NCBI GenBank assembly: GCA_937901145.1
Contig: CALCHE010000251.1
Location: 1 to 29,737, forward strand
Direction: 5' to 3'
Origin: an uncultured Clostridia bacterium
GTDB taxonomy: Bacteria; Bacillota; Clostridia; Oscillospirales; Acutalibacteraceae
DNA length: 29,737 bases
The position numbers and the translations under genes were made by a program. Under the pieces are notes generated by a model. It did no database searches, was not told where the DNA came from, and saw only the letters and a program-made list of their open reading frames with translations. Shown here piece by piece: positions 1 through 7,437 of the stretch (within the stretch, counting starts at the first letter, position 1; every line of letters begins with the position of its first letter).

Positions 1-173
1 GACATTGCCTGAAAGGAGAGGTGGATGCGACCGTCGGGAGCAGACGGAGAGGTTGTAGGGATATGCCTTGCCGTGTCCGCAAAATCACCGCCACCTTACG
101 GTAAACAGTAGGGAATGGTGTCCTCGACGTCCCGAAGCAGTTTATTGTTTGTGTTTCAAGTAACCATTCAGTA

Positions 174-200
174 GTGTTTGCTTCGCAGAGGCACTTTTGT
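174..200 (+). repeat. Left terminal inverted repeat
   Basis: Left arm of the 27-bp inverted repeat. Its partner is 953-979, with mismatches only at 191-192. Its inner eight bases are also the left arm of a small perfect hairpin with a four-base loop (193-200 with 205-212). Confidence 0.7.
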
Positions 201-952
201 CGCTACAAAAGTACCCAAAAAAGCTTTTTCGGATGCTGAGAATATACGACTCGTCGGATGCGAAAGAACAAATATTTCGGAATAAGGTTTGATAAATTGG
301 TTTACATTTTCACCTTAGTCTGCCATCGTACTTTCTTTTATGCACTGCACTACCGAAAATTAGATTTCGCACCGCGGAAAAGTCGCTTTCTCTCCATCTT
401 CCACAGGGTTTTTCCGTAGTTCCTGTTTATGCCCGCACCAGGACGCGTACAAAGCTTTTACGAACTGCCATACTATAAAAGGTGGTTAAACGTGGGGAAA
501 AACGTGATGTAGGAATAAACTCCGAGCCTTCGGTTTTATATCCTCTAAAAGAAAAAGAAGCTATACTTATAAACCCGAAACCTTATCGGTTGTCTTTGCC
601 CCTGCCACGGGGCAACCCTATTATGAGGATTAGCCGTTAAGCGCTACTGAAAGATCATTTATGCGGAACAGTGGCTTTGAACGGGACTACCCTAAACATT
701 AACATCAAACTACTACGACAGTGGCTTATCTCCGCCGAGCAAGCGAAGGCGGTCACCGAGGAAAGTATTTTCCGAGGCAAAAAGGGCGCTTTGTTTACTT
801 TGGCGCTCTTCGGTGCCAAAGTAAAAGCCATAGCGGCTTGAGCGCAAAAACATAAATGTTTAATAACTGTAATTTATGCTTTGTAAACATAACGGTTTCT
901 CATCTTCACCTCGCTTCATCGTCAACAGGACGTGTTTCGATGACGATGTGAA

Positions 953-979
953 ACAAAAGTAACTCTGCGAAGCAAACAC
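953..979 (-). repeat. Right terminal inverted repeat
   Basis: Right arm of the inverted repeat; reverse-complementary to 174-200 in 25 of 27 positions. It lies just upstream of the terminator at 1008-1030 that belongs to the next minus-strand gene. Confidence 0.7.
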
Positions 980-1002
980 GACCTACTTCTTCATTGAAAT
1001 AT

Positions 1003-1030
1003 AAAAATCACCCACCGATCAGGTGGGTGA
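1003..1030 (-). terminator. Rho-independent terminator of the DUF1893-AKR gene
   Basis: A perfect 9-bp stem (1008-1016 with 1022-1030) with loop GATCA is followed on the minus strand by a run of T (1003-1007 read in reverse). It lies 39 bases past the stop codon at 1069. Confidence 0.85.
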
Positions 1031-1068
1031 CAGATACCTTGCTGATTTTTAAATTTTTCCTTGCCTTA

Positions 1069-2640
1069 TCAGAAAGTCTCGCTTACCTTCTTCATCATAT
1101 CCGCGATTTCAATTTTCTGCGGACACATTTTTTCGCATTTTTTACATCCGATACAGTCGGCAGGACTGCTCTGCTTAGTAAGAGTGGCATATTCCTCAGC
1201 GGTGACCTCATCACCGTTGATTTTTTTATTGTAAAGAGCCAGAAGCTCGGGAATGGCGATTTTTTCAGGACATTCCTCAGCACAGTAACGGCAGGCGGTA
1301 CAGGGAACAGTATCCTTGTTTGCTATAATTGAGCCCGCCTTCAGACATAGAGCCTTTTCATCCTCGGTAAGAGGGATAAACTCCTTCATATAACTCATAT
1401 TATCCTTAAGCTGTGCCATATCTGACATACCGCTCAGAACCATAAATACACCCTCGAGACTTGCCGCAAAACGGATAGCCCAGGAAGCTACGGAAAGTGT
1501 GCTGTCCTTTTCTTTGAACATATTTTTTACCACACCCGGTACGTTTGCCAGCGCACCGCCACGCACAGGCTCCATAACGATAATAGGAGTACCGTGCTTT
1601 CTCGCAGTTTCATAGCAGAGACGGGACTGCACCTTTTCGTTTTCCCAGTCGAGATAGTTAATCTGAAGCTGAACGAATTCCATTTCAGGGTGCTTGGTGA
1701 GGATTTCATCGAGGACATCGGCTGTATCGTGGAAGGAGAAGCCTAAAATTTTTATTTCTCCGTTTCTCTTTCTCTCGGCGAGATAATCGAATACACCGTA
1801 CTCCTCGGCTGCTTTAAAGTTTTTCTTGTCAAGACAGTGAAGAAGGTAATAATCAAAATAATCCACACCGCACTTTTCCTTCTGATCGAGGAAGATTTTC
1901 TCCTTATCCTCAGCACATTTCATCATACCCACGGGAAGCTTATCGGCAAGATAAAAGCTCTCTCTGGGATGTCTTTTTACCAAAGCTTCATTTACGAAGC
2001 ATTCACTTTTACCCTTGTGATACATATATGCCGTATCGAAATAGTTGAACCCTTCAGCGAGATAAGCATCAACCATTTCCTTAACCTTAGCAATATCTAC
2101 TGCAGAGTCATCCTTTTTGTCTGTAAGGGGCAATCTCATACAACCGAAACCTAATTTTTTCATCTCATTATCTCCTTTTGTGTTTTTTAAAACGGGTACG
2201 CTAACACTGATACCGTTTATACTTTTATAATTAACGGTTTCTTTTATTACAGTGTACGCCTTTTCACAGTCACTTATATTTTCCGTCGCCTTTTCCACGG
2301 GACACATACCGTCACCCTTTCTGTTGATAATAAAAGGGACTATAGTGTCATAAAAATACGGAACAGAGTAACGCTCAAAGATTTCCTTTGCCTTTTCACT
2401 CATAACGGAAGCAAAAACCTCTTTGATGCCCATTTTCGCATAAAGAAGCGCCGCTCCTCTTCCCACGACCTTATCAGCAGCAGAAAATTCACTTAGATTA
2501 TATTCTTTTTTCTCAATAAGGTCAAGTAGTGAAAATACGCCTCTTACATCTGAGGTAAAAATTTCTTCTCCGTTTGTTATAACGAGCTTACAACCGTTTG
2601 TCCTGAGAATATTAATTGCATTACGCAGATTTACTGTCAT
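1069..2640 (-). CDS. DUF1893 domain fused to Fe-S aldo/keto reductase
   Basis: The 523-residue product has two parts. Residues 1 to about 118 match the DUF1893 (TM1506-like) pattern: ADKVVGRGAALL near 55-66, then a VPFIINR segment and MCPVE near 112-116; the function of this family is unknown. From Met160 onward it is a complete aldo/keto reductase: LGFGCMRLPL start and the tetrad D202, Y207, K234, H268. It ends in two ferredoxin-type motifs, CTACRYCAEECP and CIGCKKCEKMCP, typical of two 4Fe-4S clusters in clostridial reductases of this group. The start at 2640 has a ribosome site (GAAAGGTGATATA); the upstream ATG at 2667 falls in the terminator of the preceding gene. A strong internal ribosome site before Met160 suggests that the reductase may also, or only, be made alone. 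The substrate is unknown. Confidence 0.85.
   Translation of the reverse strand: MTVNLRNAINILRTNGCKLVITNGEEIFTSDVRGVFSLLDLIEKKEYNLSEFSAADKVVGRGAALLYAKMGIKEVFASVMSEKAKEIFERYSVPYFYDTIVPFIINRKGDGMCPVEKATENISDCEKAYTVIKETVNYKSINGISVSVPVLKNTKGDNEMKKLGFGCMRLPLTDKKDDSAVDIAKVKEMVDAYLAEGFNYFDTAYMYHKGKSECFVNEALVKRHPRESFYLADKLPVGMMKCAEDKEKIFLDQKEKCGVDYFDYYLLHCLDKKNFKAAEEYGVFDYLAERKRNGEIKILGFSFHDTADVLDEILTKHPEMEFVQLQINYLDWENEKVQSRLCYETARKHGTPIIVMEPVRGGALANVPGVVKNMFKEKDSTLSVASWAIRFAASLEGVFMVLSGMSDMAQLKDNMSYMKEFIPLTEDEKALCLKAGSIIANKDTVPCTACRYCAEECPEKIAIPELLALYNKKINGDEVTAEEYATLTKQSSPADCIGCKKCEKMCPQKIEIADMMKKVSETF
2164..2180 (-). promoter_or_regulatory. Internal ribosome site before the reductase part
   Basis: Read on the minus strand, AAAGGAGATAATGAG stands directly before ATG (2161-2163). 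This is a near-ideal ribosome site with about seven bases of spacing, inside an uninterrupted frame. Translation from it would give a free-standing 364-residue reductase beginning MKKLGFGCMRLPL, the usual start of this family. It decides whether one or two proteins are made. Confidence 0.65.
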
Positions 2641-2652
2641 TATATCACCTTT

Positions 2653-2686
2653 CAAAAACTCCCCCACTTTTCCTGAGTGAGGGAGT
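2653..2686 (-). terminator. Terminator of the metallophosphoesterase gene
   Basis: An 11-bp stem (2658-2668 with 2676-2686) contains one position that is a G-U wobble only in the minus-strand transcript. It is followed by TTTTTG and lies six bases after the stop codon at 2692. The ribosome site of the next minus-strand gene begins directly downstream, so readthrough would be attenuated here. Confidence 0.75.
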
Positions 2687-2691
2687 GCTGT

Positions 2692-3684
2692 TTATTTTAC
2701 GAGCTCGAAGGACTTTGTGCAGCCTTCAAGTGATTTACCTGCTCTGAAATCTCTGGCGGTGAAAACTACTTCATCGTCATAAATTTCGAAATATGTACCG
2801 AGACCGGGCTGAAGGAATTTACCGTAGTCATTTTCCTTACCGAAAGCAGGAAGGTTAACGGAGTAAACACCCTTTTCCTCGTCGAGTACCTCCAGGCTGT
2901 TTTCATAAACGCCGTCGTGAAGATGTCCGTTAAGGAAGAAAACATTCTTATATTTTACGAGTACCTCTCTTACCTTTTCTGACTGTTCACCGATACCGCC
3001 GTTTTTCCATACCTCGGGAAGACCGTGGGTATTTTCCAGTGGCTGATGACACATTACGAAAGCGGGCTTTCCGTCCTTGGTAGCTCTTTCGAGCTCAGCG
3101 TCAATAAAAGCAAGCTGTTCATCAGAGATAATAGCCTTTTCAAAAAGACGGCTGTCAGAGCCCATAACTATAAATGTATAACCGTTAATATCGTAGGAAT
3201 AATAGGGCTTATCAATTTCAGTTCCCAGGAAACCGTTTGTTTTGTCGATAATCTGTTCCGTTCTCAGGTCATAAACGACACGTACATCGTGATTGCCTGT
3301 GGCGAGAAGGATGTTATCAATTTCTGTTTTATCCAGAGCATCCCACATAAGCTCATAAGAAATATCGTCACCTAACTCAGAAAGGTCGCCTGCGATAAGA
3401 AAAGCATCGAAATCAACGCCTGAGTTTCCGATGTCCTCCAGAGCACACTCGAAATTATAAGGACTGATGCCTGTAGGTCTGATGTGAGTATCAGCGAAAG
3501 CCACTACGGCAAGATTAACATTCTCTTCGTCCTTTAAAACGATAGGGTCATCGGTAGCGGGTCCTGTGATAACACCGAATGCCATAAGCACGGAAAGTAT
3601 AATCTGCATAAAGGTGTTCACGATACCCAGAACCTGGTTAAAAATAGAAGGTAATTCCTTTATAATTACTGCTGCCTGTTCCAT
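2692..3684 (-). CDS. Metallophosphoesterase, membrane-anchored or exported
   Basis: The 330-residue product carries the calcineurin-like phosphoesterase metal-binding blocks in order: ADTH (DxH), GDLSELG (GD), GNHD, CHQP and GHLHDG. These would bind a two-metal centre that hydrolyses phosphomonoesters or diesters. The N-terminal 37 residues include a hydrophobic segment (about 15-37, FNQVLGIVNTFMQIILSVLM) that could be a signal anchor, so the catalytic domain probably lies outside the membrane. The second block lacks the usual second Asp of GDxxD. ATG at 3684 has a good ribosome site (GGAGGAATTATAA). It has its own promoter and terminator, so it is probably monocistronic. The substrate cannot be told from sequence. 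Confidence 0.85.
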   Translation of the reverse strand: MEQAAVIIKELPSIFNQVLGIVNTFMQIILSVLMAFGVITGPATDDPIVLKDEENVNLAVVAFADTHIRPTGISPYNFECALEDIGNSGVDFDAFLIAGDLSELGDDISYELMWDALDKTEIDNILLATGNHDVRVVYDLRTEQIIDKTNGFLGTEIDKPYYSYDINGYTFIVMGSDSRLFEKAIISDEQLAFIDAELERATKDGKPAFVMCHQPLENTHGLPEVWKNGGIGEQSEKVREVLVKYKNVFFLNGHLHDGVYENSLEVLDEEKGVYSVNLPAFGKENDYGKFLQPGLGTYFEIYDDEVVFTARDFRAGKSLEGCTKSFELVK

Positions 3685-3700
3685 TTATAATTCCTCCGAA

Positions 3701-3730
3701 ATTATCATCTTTTTACTGTAAGATGATAAT
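3701..3730. promoter_or_regulatory. Operator-like perfect palindrome over the -10 box
   Basis: ATTATCATCTT at 3701-3711 is perfectly complementary to 3720-3730, with an eight-base spacer. It overlaps the -10 box of the minus-strand promoter and the likely transcript start, a classical repressor position. As RNA only part would be transcribed, so an operator is more likely than a leader hairpin. Confidence 0.5.
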
Positions 3731-3754
3731 AAAATAAAAAATACATAAAGTCAA
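3726..3754 (-). promoter_or_regulatory. Sigma-A promoter of the metallophosphoesterase gene
   Basis: On the minus strand TTGACT (3749-3754) and TATTAT (3726-3731) are separated by 17 bases. The likely transcript start is near 3719, giving a leader of about 35 bases. Confidence 0.7.
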
Positions 3755-3824
3755 CGGATTTTTCAAAATGTAATAGTATTATTAAAAAATTTACATTTTT
3801 ACAGAGTAAAACAGGTCAAAAATA

Positions 3825-3853
3825 TGGTAAAAAGACTTATTGTGTGTTATAAT
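3825..3853 (+). promoter_or_regulatory. Probable promoter of the yjdF-like/murE operon
   Basis: A perfect TATAAT lies at 3848-3853, about 40 bases before the start codon at 3894. The -35 position 17 bases upstream (TGGTAA, 3825-3830) is a poor match, so the promoter may be weak or activator-dependent. Confidence 0.45.
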
Positions 3854-3893
3854 ATAAAATTACTATGACATTAACACCGAAAGGATTCACATA

Positions 3894-4595
3894 ATGAAAA
3901 AATTAAGACCGATCCCCCCTCTTTCGAAAGGACATCAGATAACCTGGTGGGTATGCAGAGGCCTTCTTTTCGCCTGGGGTGTGTGGGGTATGCTTAACGG
4001 CTACACCTCCGAATTCATTCAGGCCACCTTCGCCATTATCTTCACCCATCTGTGGGATATGTTCCAGCTTTTCGGCGGAAAGTCCTTTATCACCAAATAT
4101 CCCGCCTATCTGCAGACTATGCTTAATGTTTTTACCTGCTTCGGCTGTGTGGTGGGTACCACTCTGAACACCAGAACTGATTTTACGGGCATAGATATTC
4201 CCGAGCATATCTTTGCCGGCTATCTGGCCTGTACGGGAGCCTTCGCTCTCATCGAAATTATGCAGGGCGAAAGAACTCCCGCCAAAATTTCCGTAAAGGC
4301 TATCTTTGCTTTAGGCGGTGCGCTTTTCGTTATAGTAGGCTGGGAATTTTACGAATTTACCATGGACAGACTCTACGGCTTCGTTATGCAGCACGGCCAT
4401 ATCGACGGTGCTTACGGTCTGACGGATACTATGATTGACCTTATGCTCGGCTCAGGCGGTGCACTTGTTGCGATGTTTATTGAAGCATTCCGACGCGTAG
4501 GTATAATCGGCGGTAAGGGCAGACACGAAAGACGTGCGGCATATCTTGCCGAAAGAGCAGAAGTAAAAAGACTCAAAGAATTGGGGTTACAGTAA
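3894..4595 (+). CDS. YjdF/DUF2238-like polytopic membrane protein
   Basis: The 233-residue protein has about five to six hydrophobic segments: about 17-33, 40-55, 75-92, 105-122, 135-152 and 176-196. It shows the pattern WEFYEF, then DTMIDLMLGSGGALVAMF near 177-195, which resembles the WE(I/F)xEF and DTxxDL signatures of YjdF (DUF2238) inner-membrane proteins. The function of that family is unknown. The N-terminus is basic and the C-terminal 30 residues are charged, as expected for cytosolic ends. ATG at 3894 follows GAAAGGATTCACATA. The stop codon overlaps the next start codon (TAATG at 4593-4597), so it is translationally coupled to the Mur ligase gene. That context hints at a cell-envelope role. 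Family assignment is from remembered patterns. Confidence 0.6.
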   Translation: MKKLRPIPPLSKGHQITWWVCRGLLFAWGVWGMLNGYTSEFIQATFAIIFTHLWDMFQLFGGKSFITKYPAYLQTMLNVFTCFGCVVGTTLNTRTDFTGIDIPEHIFAGYLACTGAFALIEIMQGERTPAKISVKAIFALGGALFVIVGWEFYEFTMDRLYGFVMQHGHIDGAYGLTDTMIDLMLGSGGALVAMFIEAFRRVGIIGGKGRHERRAAYLAERAEVKRLKELGLQ

Positions 4596-6061
4596 TGAAG
4601 CTTAGTGAAATTTTAAAGGGACTTAACTTTTCCTGCGACGGTTTTTCCGACAGAGAAATAAAGGATATCGCCTACGATTCCCGTAAAGCAGGAGAGGATA
4701 TTATTTTCGTCTGTCTCACAGGTGCCTTCGCTGACGGACATAAATATGCTCAGAGTGCCTACGAAAAGGGAAGCCGTGTTTTCATCTGCGAAAAAGAGGT
4801 TTCTCTTCCCGCTGATGCCCTCATAATTAAGACAGAAAATACCCGCGCTGCTCTGGCGAAAATGAGCTGCAACCTTTTCCGTCACCCTTCAAAGGAAATC
4901 GATGTAATCGGTATTACGGGCACCAAGGGTAAAACCACAGTTGCCCATCTCATAAAATTCGTTCTCGATAAAGCGGGAATAATGACAGGTATCATCGGTA
5001 CGGTAGGCGCTTCCTACGGAGATACTGTCCTTCCCACGGTAAACACTACTCCCGAAAGCTACGAGCTTCAGAAAATGCTCAGAATGATGGCTGACGGCGG
5101 ATGTAAAGCGGCGGCTATCGAGGTTTCCTCGCTGGGACTTAAGTCCCACCGTACTGACGGCACGGAGTTTGCCTTAGGTGTTTTCACTAACCTTTACCCC
5201 GACCATATCGGTACAAATGAGCACGAAAGCTTCGAGGAATATGCCTTCTGGAAAACTCAGCTTTTCCCTTTGTGCAAAAAAACAATCGTAAATATCGACG
5301 ACCCCTTCAGCGAAAAAATTATCAGTAGTTCAGCAGGCGAAATCATTACTTACGGATACGAAAAAAAAGCCGACTATGTTTTAGGCAGATGTGAAAAGCT
5401 GAAAAACGGCAATATACTTTCTATGGCCTTCGATGTGTCAGCCAAAGGAAAAGACAAGCATTTCACCGTAGGTCTTCCCGCTGAAATAAACTGTCACAAC
5501 TCACTTATCGCTCTGGCTGTAGCAGATGAATACGGCGTATCCGACGAAATAGCCGCCGATGCTCTCGCCTCAGTATTCGTAAAGGGCAGATGTGAAACCG
5601 TCCGCGAGTGCGAGGACATAACGGTAATCATCGACTATGCCCATAACGGTGTCAGCCTTAAAAGCATCATCGACACCGCGAGAGACTACGATCACAACCG
5701 CATAATCACTCTTTTCGGCTCCGTAGGCGGAAGAACCGAATGCAGAAGAGAGGAGCTTGGCACCGTTTCAGGTGCACTCAGTGATTTCACCATTATAACC
5801 AGTGACGACCCAGATTTTGAGGATCCTATGAAAATTTGTGAAGAAATCGCTTCATACTGTGAAAAGGCCGGGGGAGAGTATATAATAATCCCCGACAGAG
5901 CCGAAGCAGTAAATTATGCAGTGAAAAACGCCCTTCCCGGTGACATAGTGATTTTAGCCGGTAAAGGACACGAGGAATATATGAAGGTAAAAGGCGAAAA
6001 GCTTCCCTTCAGTGAAAGAGCAGAAGTGTTAAAGGCACTCAAAGAAAGAAAAGAGGTTTGA
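4595..6061 (+). CDS. murE: UDP-MurNAc-tripeptide synthetase-type Mur ligase (MurE)
   Basis: The 488-residue length and domain order are those of MurE. An N-terminal uridine-nucleotide domain (about 1-95) is followed by the ATP-binding loop GTKGKTT at 109-115 (Lys113), TTPESYEL, the AIEVSSLGL block and the DHIGTNEH motif with the nearby FWK that holds the carbamylated-Lys position. It ends with the C-terminal ligase domain (DYAHNGVSL, GHEEYMK). The cytosolic enzyme adds the third amino acid to UDP-MurNAc-L-Ala-D-Glu. Meso-diaminopimelate enzymes carry DNPR in the C-terminal domain. Here residues 404-411 read DDPDFEDP without Arg, so Lys or another residue may be the substrate, or this may be a second MurE-like ligase. 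The neighbouring FemX-type gene supports a branched-stem-peptide role. Confidence 0.9.
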   Translation: MKLSEILKGLNFSCDGFSDREIKDIAYDSRKAGEDIIFVCLTGAFADGHKYAQSAYEKGSRVFICEKEVSLPADALIIKTENTRAALAKMSCNLFRHPSKEIDVIGITGTKGKTTVAHLIKFVLDKAGIMTGIIGTVGASYGDTVLPTVNTTPESYELQKMLRMMADGGCKAAAIEVSSLGLKSHRTDGTEFALGVFTNLYPDHIGTNEHESFEEYAFWKTQLFPLCKKTIVNIDDPFSEKIISSSAGEIITYGYEKKADYVLGRCEKLKNGNILSMAFDVSAKGKDKHFTVGLPAEINCHNSLIALAVADEYGVSDEIAADALASVFVKGRCETVRECEDITVIIDYAHNGVSLKSIIDTARDYDHNRIITLFGSVGGRTECRREELGTVSGALSDFTIITSDDPDFEDPMKICEEIASYCEKAGGEYIIIPDRAEAVNYAVKNALPGDIVILAGKGHEEYMKVKGEKLPFSERAEVLKALKERKEV

Positions 6062-6063
6062 AA

Positions 6064-7389
6064 ATGTACACTTTTAAAATCGAAACAGACCTGAAAAAAT
6101 ATGATGACTTTCTCTGTAAAAACGGCGGTCAGTACATCCAGTGCTCAAACTGGCAAAATGTAAAAACCACCTGGAACTGCAGATACTACTGCGGCTATGA
6201 GGGCGAGAAAACTGTTTTAGCCGTACTCGTTATGGAAAGAGCCTTACCTGTGGCAGGTAAAATATGGTATGCATCGGGCGGTGCAGTATGCGACTATAAA
6301 AACACAGAGCTTTTAAAAGAGTTTACCGCCTTTATGAAGGAAGAAATCAAGAAAAACGGCATCACCTGCTTCATTATGGACCCGCCCGTTTCTCTGCGCA
6401 TTAACGGTGAAGATCAGCCTGAAGGTCACGAAATGCACAAGGTGCTCTGTGACCTGGGCTATGAGCTTAACCCCTCCATAGAAAACTATACCTACAAACA
6501 GCCCGTACAGCTTTTCGTTCCTCTTAAAACAGCAGAGGGCGAGAGCCTCTCCGCAGACAAAATACTTAAAAAATGCGATAAGGGTGTCCGCTACAGCATC
6601 AGAATCGGTGAACAGAGAGGCCTCGTCGCAAAAACCTTCACATACGAAGATGTGGAGAAGAATCCGTCAATTATGGATGACTTTATGGATGTTATGCGCG
6701 ACACCAGCGAAAGAGATAACTTCGTGGAAAGAAACGGTGACTACTGCACCAAGCTTTTAAGAGAGTTCAGAAATAACAGCGACCTTAAGCTCGTTTATTA
6801 CGATAAGGGAATCGACAGAAAGCTTCAGGCAGAACGCCTTGCCAAAAAAGAACAGGCCCTCAAGGAGCTCGAAACCGCTCACGAAAAGAAAGCCCGTCAG
6901 CTGAATGAAACCATCACCAGTGTGGACAAGCAGACAGAGCATTTCGAAAAGAGAATGGCAGAGGCAGAGGAGTTTACCTCCGAAGGTCGCATCTGTGTGG
7001 CAGGCGGCCTGTCCATTTATTATGCAGGAATGGGAAGCTGTCTTTTCGGCGGAACGAGAAACGTCATCAGAAACAACACCCGTTCAAGCCATTATCTTAA
7101 CTATCTGCGTCTGTGTGAAAGCATTAACCGCGGCTGTGACATTCACGACCTGGGCTATGTTATAGTGAAAACTCCCGAATTACAGGAGGACGGCACTCTC
7201 GGAGCTTTAGAGCCTCAGGATAATTTCAAGGGGATTTACGATTTCAAAAAGAGCTTTTCAGCCGACTATCACGAATTTATCGGTGAGTATGTTTTAGTAG
7301 GAAATAAGATGAAATACTATTCCTACGCTAAACTTATGCCTACAGCCAAAAAGGCAAAAATAAAGGCAATAAAAATGTTAAGAAGATAA
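6064..7389 (+). CDS. FemX/FemAB-type peptidoglycan aminoacyltransferase
   Basis: The 441-residue product matches the FemABX family, which moves amino acids from aminoacyl-tRNA to the stem peptide of lipid II at the cytosolic membrane face. Two GNAT-like halves are seen: an N-terminal half with FLCKNGGQYIQCSNWQNVK and a second half with KCDKGVRYSIRIG. The second half is split by a charged helical hairpin at about 248-312 (KKEQALKELETAHEKKARQL), the coiled-coil arm typical of FemA/FemX. The C-terminal half ends with the usual HYLNYLRLCESINRGCDIHDLG and FKKSF-type segments. ATG at 6064 is preferred over the TTG six bases upstream because AGAGGTTTGAAA gives it normal spacing. It lies two bases past the murE stop codon, so the two are almost certainly co-translated. 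Which residue it adds is unknown. Confidence 0.88.
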   Translation: MYTFKIETDLKKYDDFLCKNGGQYIQCSNWQNVKTTWNCRYYCGYEGEKTVLAVLVMERALPVAGKIWYASGGAVCDYKNTELLKEFTAFMKEEIKKNGITCFIMDPPVSLRINGEDQPEGHEMHKVLCDLGYELNPSIENYTYKQPVQLFVPLKTAEGESLSADKILKKCDKGVRYSIRIGEQRGLVAKTFTYEDVEKNPSIMDDFMDVMRDTSERDNFVERNGDYCTKLLREFRNNSDLKLVYYDKGIDRKLQAERLAKKEQALKELETAHEKKARQLNETITSVDKQTEHFEKRMAEAEEFTSEGRICVAGGLSIYYAGMGSCLFGGTRNVIRNNTRSSHYLNYLRLCESINRGCDIHDLGYVIVKTPELQEDGTLGALEPQDNFKGIYDFKKSFSADYHEFIGEYVLVGNKMKYYSYAKLMPTAKKAKIKAIKMLRR

Positions 7390-7394
7390 AAGAA

Positions 7395-7419
7395 AAGGGG
7401 AGTGATAAACACTTCCCTT
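7395..7419 (+). other. Intergenic hairpin between femX-like gene and activase
   Basis: A 10-bp stem with one G-U pair (7395-7404 with 7410-7419) and loop ATAAA lies between the femX-type stop codon and the next ribosome site. There is no T-run after it, so it is more likely an mRNA processing or stability element than a terminator. Confidence 0.5.
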
Positions 7420-7437
7420 TATCTGAAGGAGACCAAT

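Larger units (their letters stand above)
174..979. mobile_element. MITE-like element bounded by a 27-bp inverted repeat
   Basis: GTGTTTGCTTCGCAGAG at 174-190 is exactly complementary to 963-979. After two mismatched bases the match continues for eight more (ACTTTTGT, 193-200, against 953-960), giving 25 of 27 matching positions at the two ends of an 806-bp segment without a coding frame. Each end carries an inner palindrome (193-212 and 917-948), and a perfect 11-bp stem lies at 794-825. No target-site duplication is evident directly outside the repeats. A non-autonomous element, a repeat pair flanking structured RNA, or a decayed insertion sequence would all fit. The repeats are seen directly; mobility is inferred. 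Confidence 0.5.
1..1007. other. Gene-free, hairpin-rich non-coding stretch
   Basis: No open frame with a ribosome site or recognisable protein is visible on either strand over about 1 kb. The stretch holds several short perfect hairpins: 31-35/43-47, 193-200/205-212, 596-602/609-615, 732-736/748-752, 794-804/815-825 and 917-924/941-948. The part from 174 to 979 is bounded by an inverted repeat and is listed separately. The first 170 bases contain short open frames rich in Arg and Gly without ribosome sites, which I take as non-coding. The stretch ends at the terminator of the minus-strand reductase gene. Structured RNA, a decayed mobile element or intergenic repeats are all possible. Confidence 0.6.

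Noticed and set aside
1..173. Arg/Gly-rich short frames at the left edge
   Set aside because: No ribosome site, no stop-to-stop length to speak of, and no recognisable protein; treated as non-coding.
994..1332. 112-codon plus-strand frame
   Set aside because: It lies opposite the 3' end of the reductase gene and its Fe-S motifs and has no ribosome site; a shadow frame.
7402..7437. GTG start extending the radical-SAM activase by 12 codons
   Set aside because: The GTG lies within a 10-bp hairpin and lacks a ribosome site, while the ATG at 7438 has GAAGGAG.
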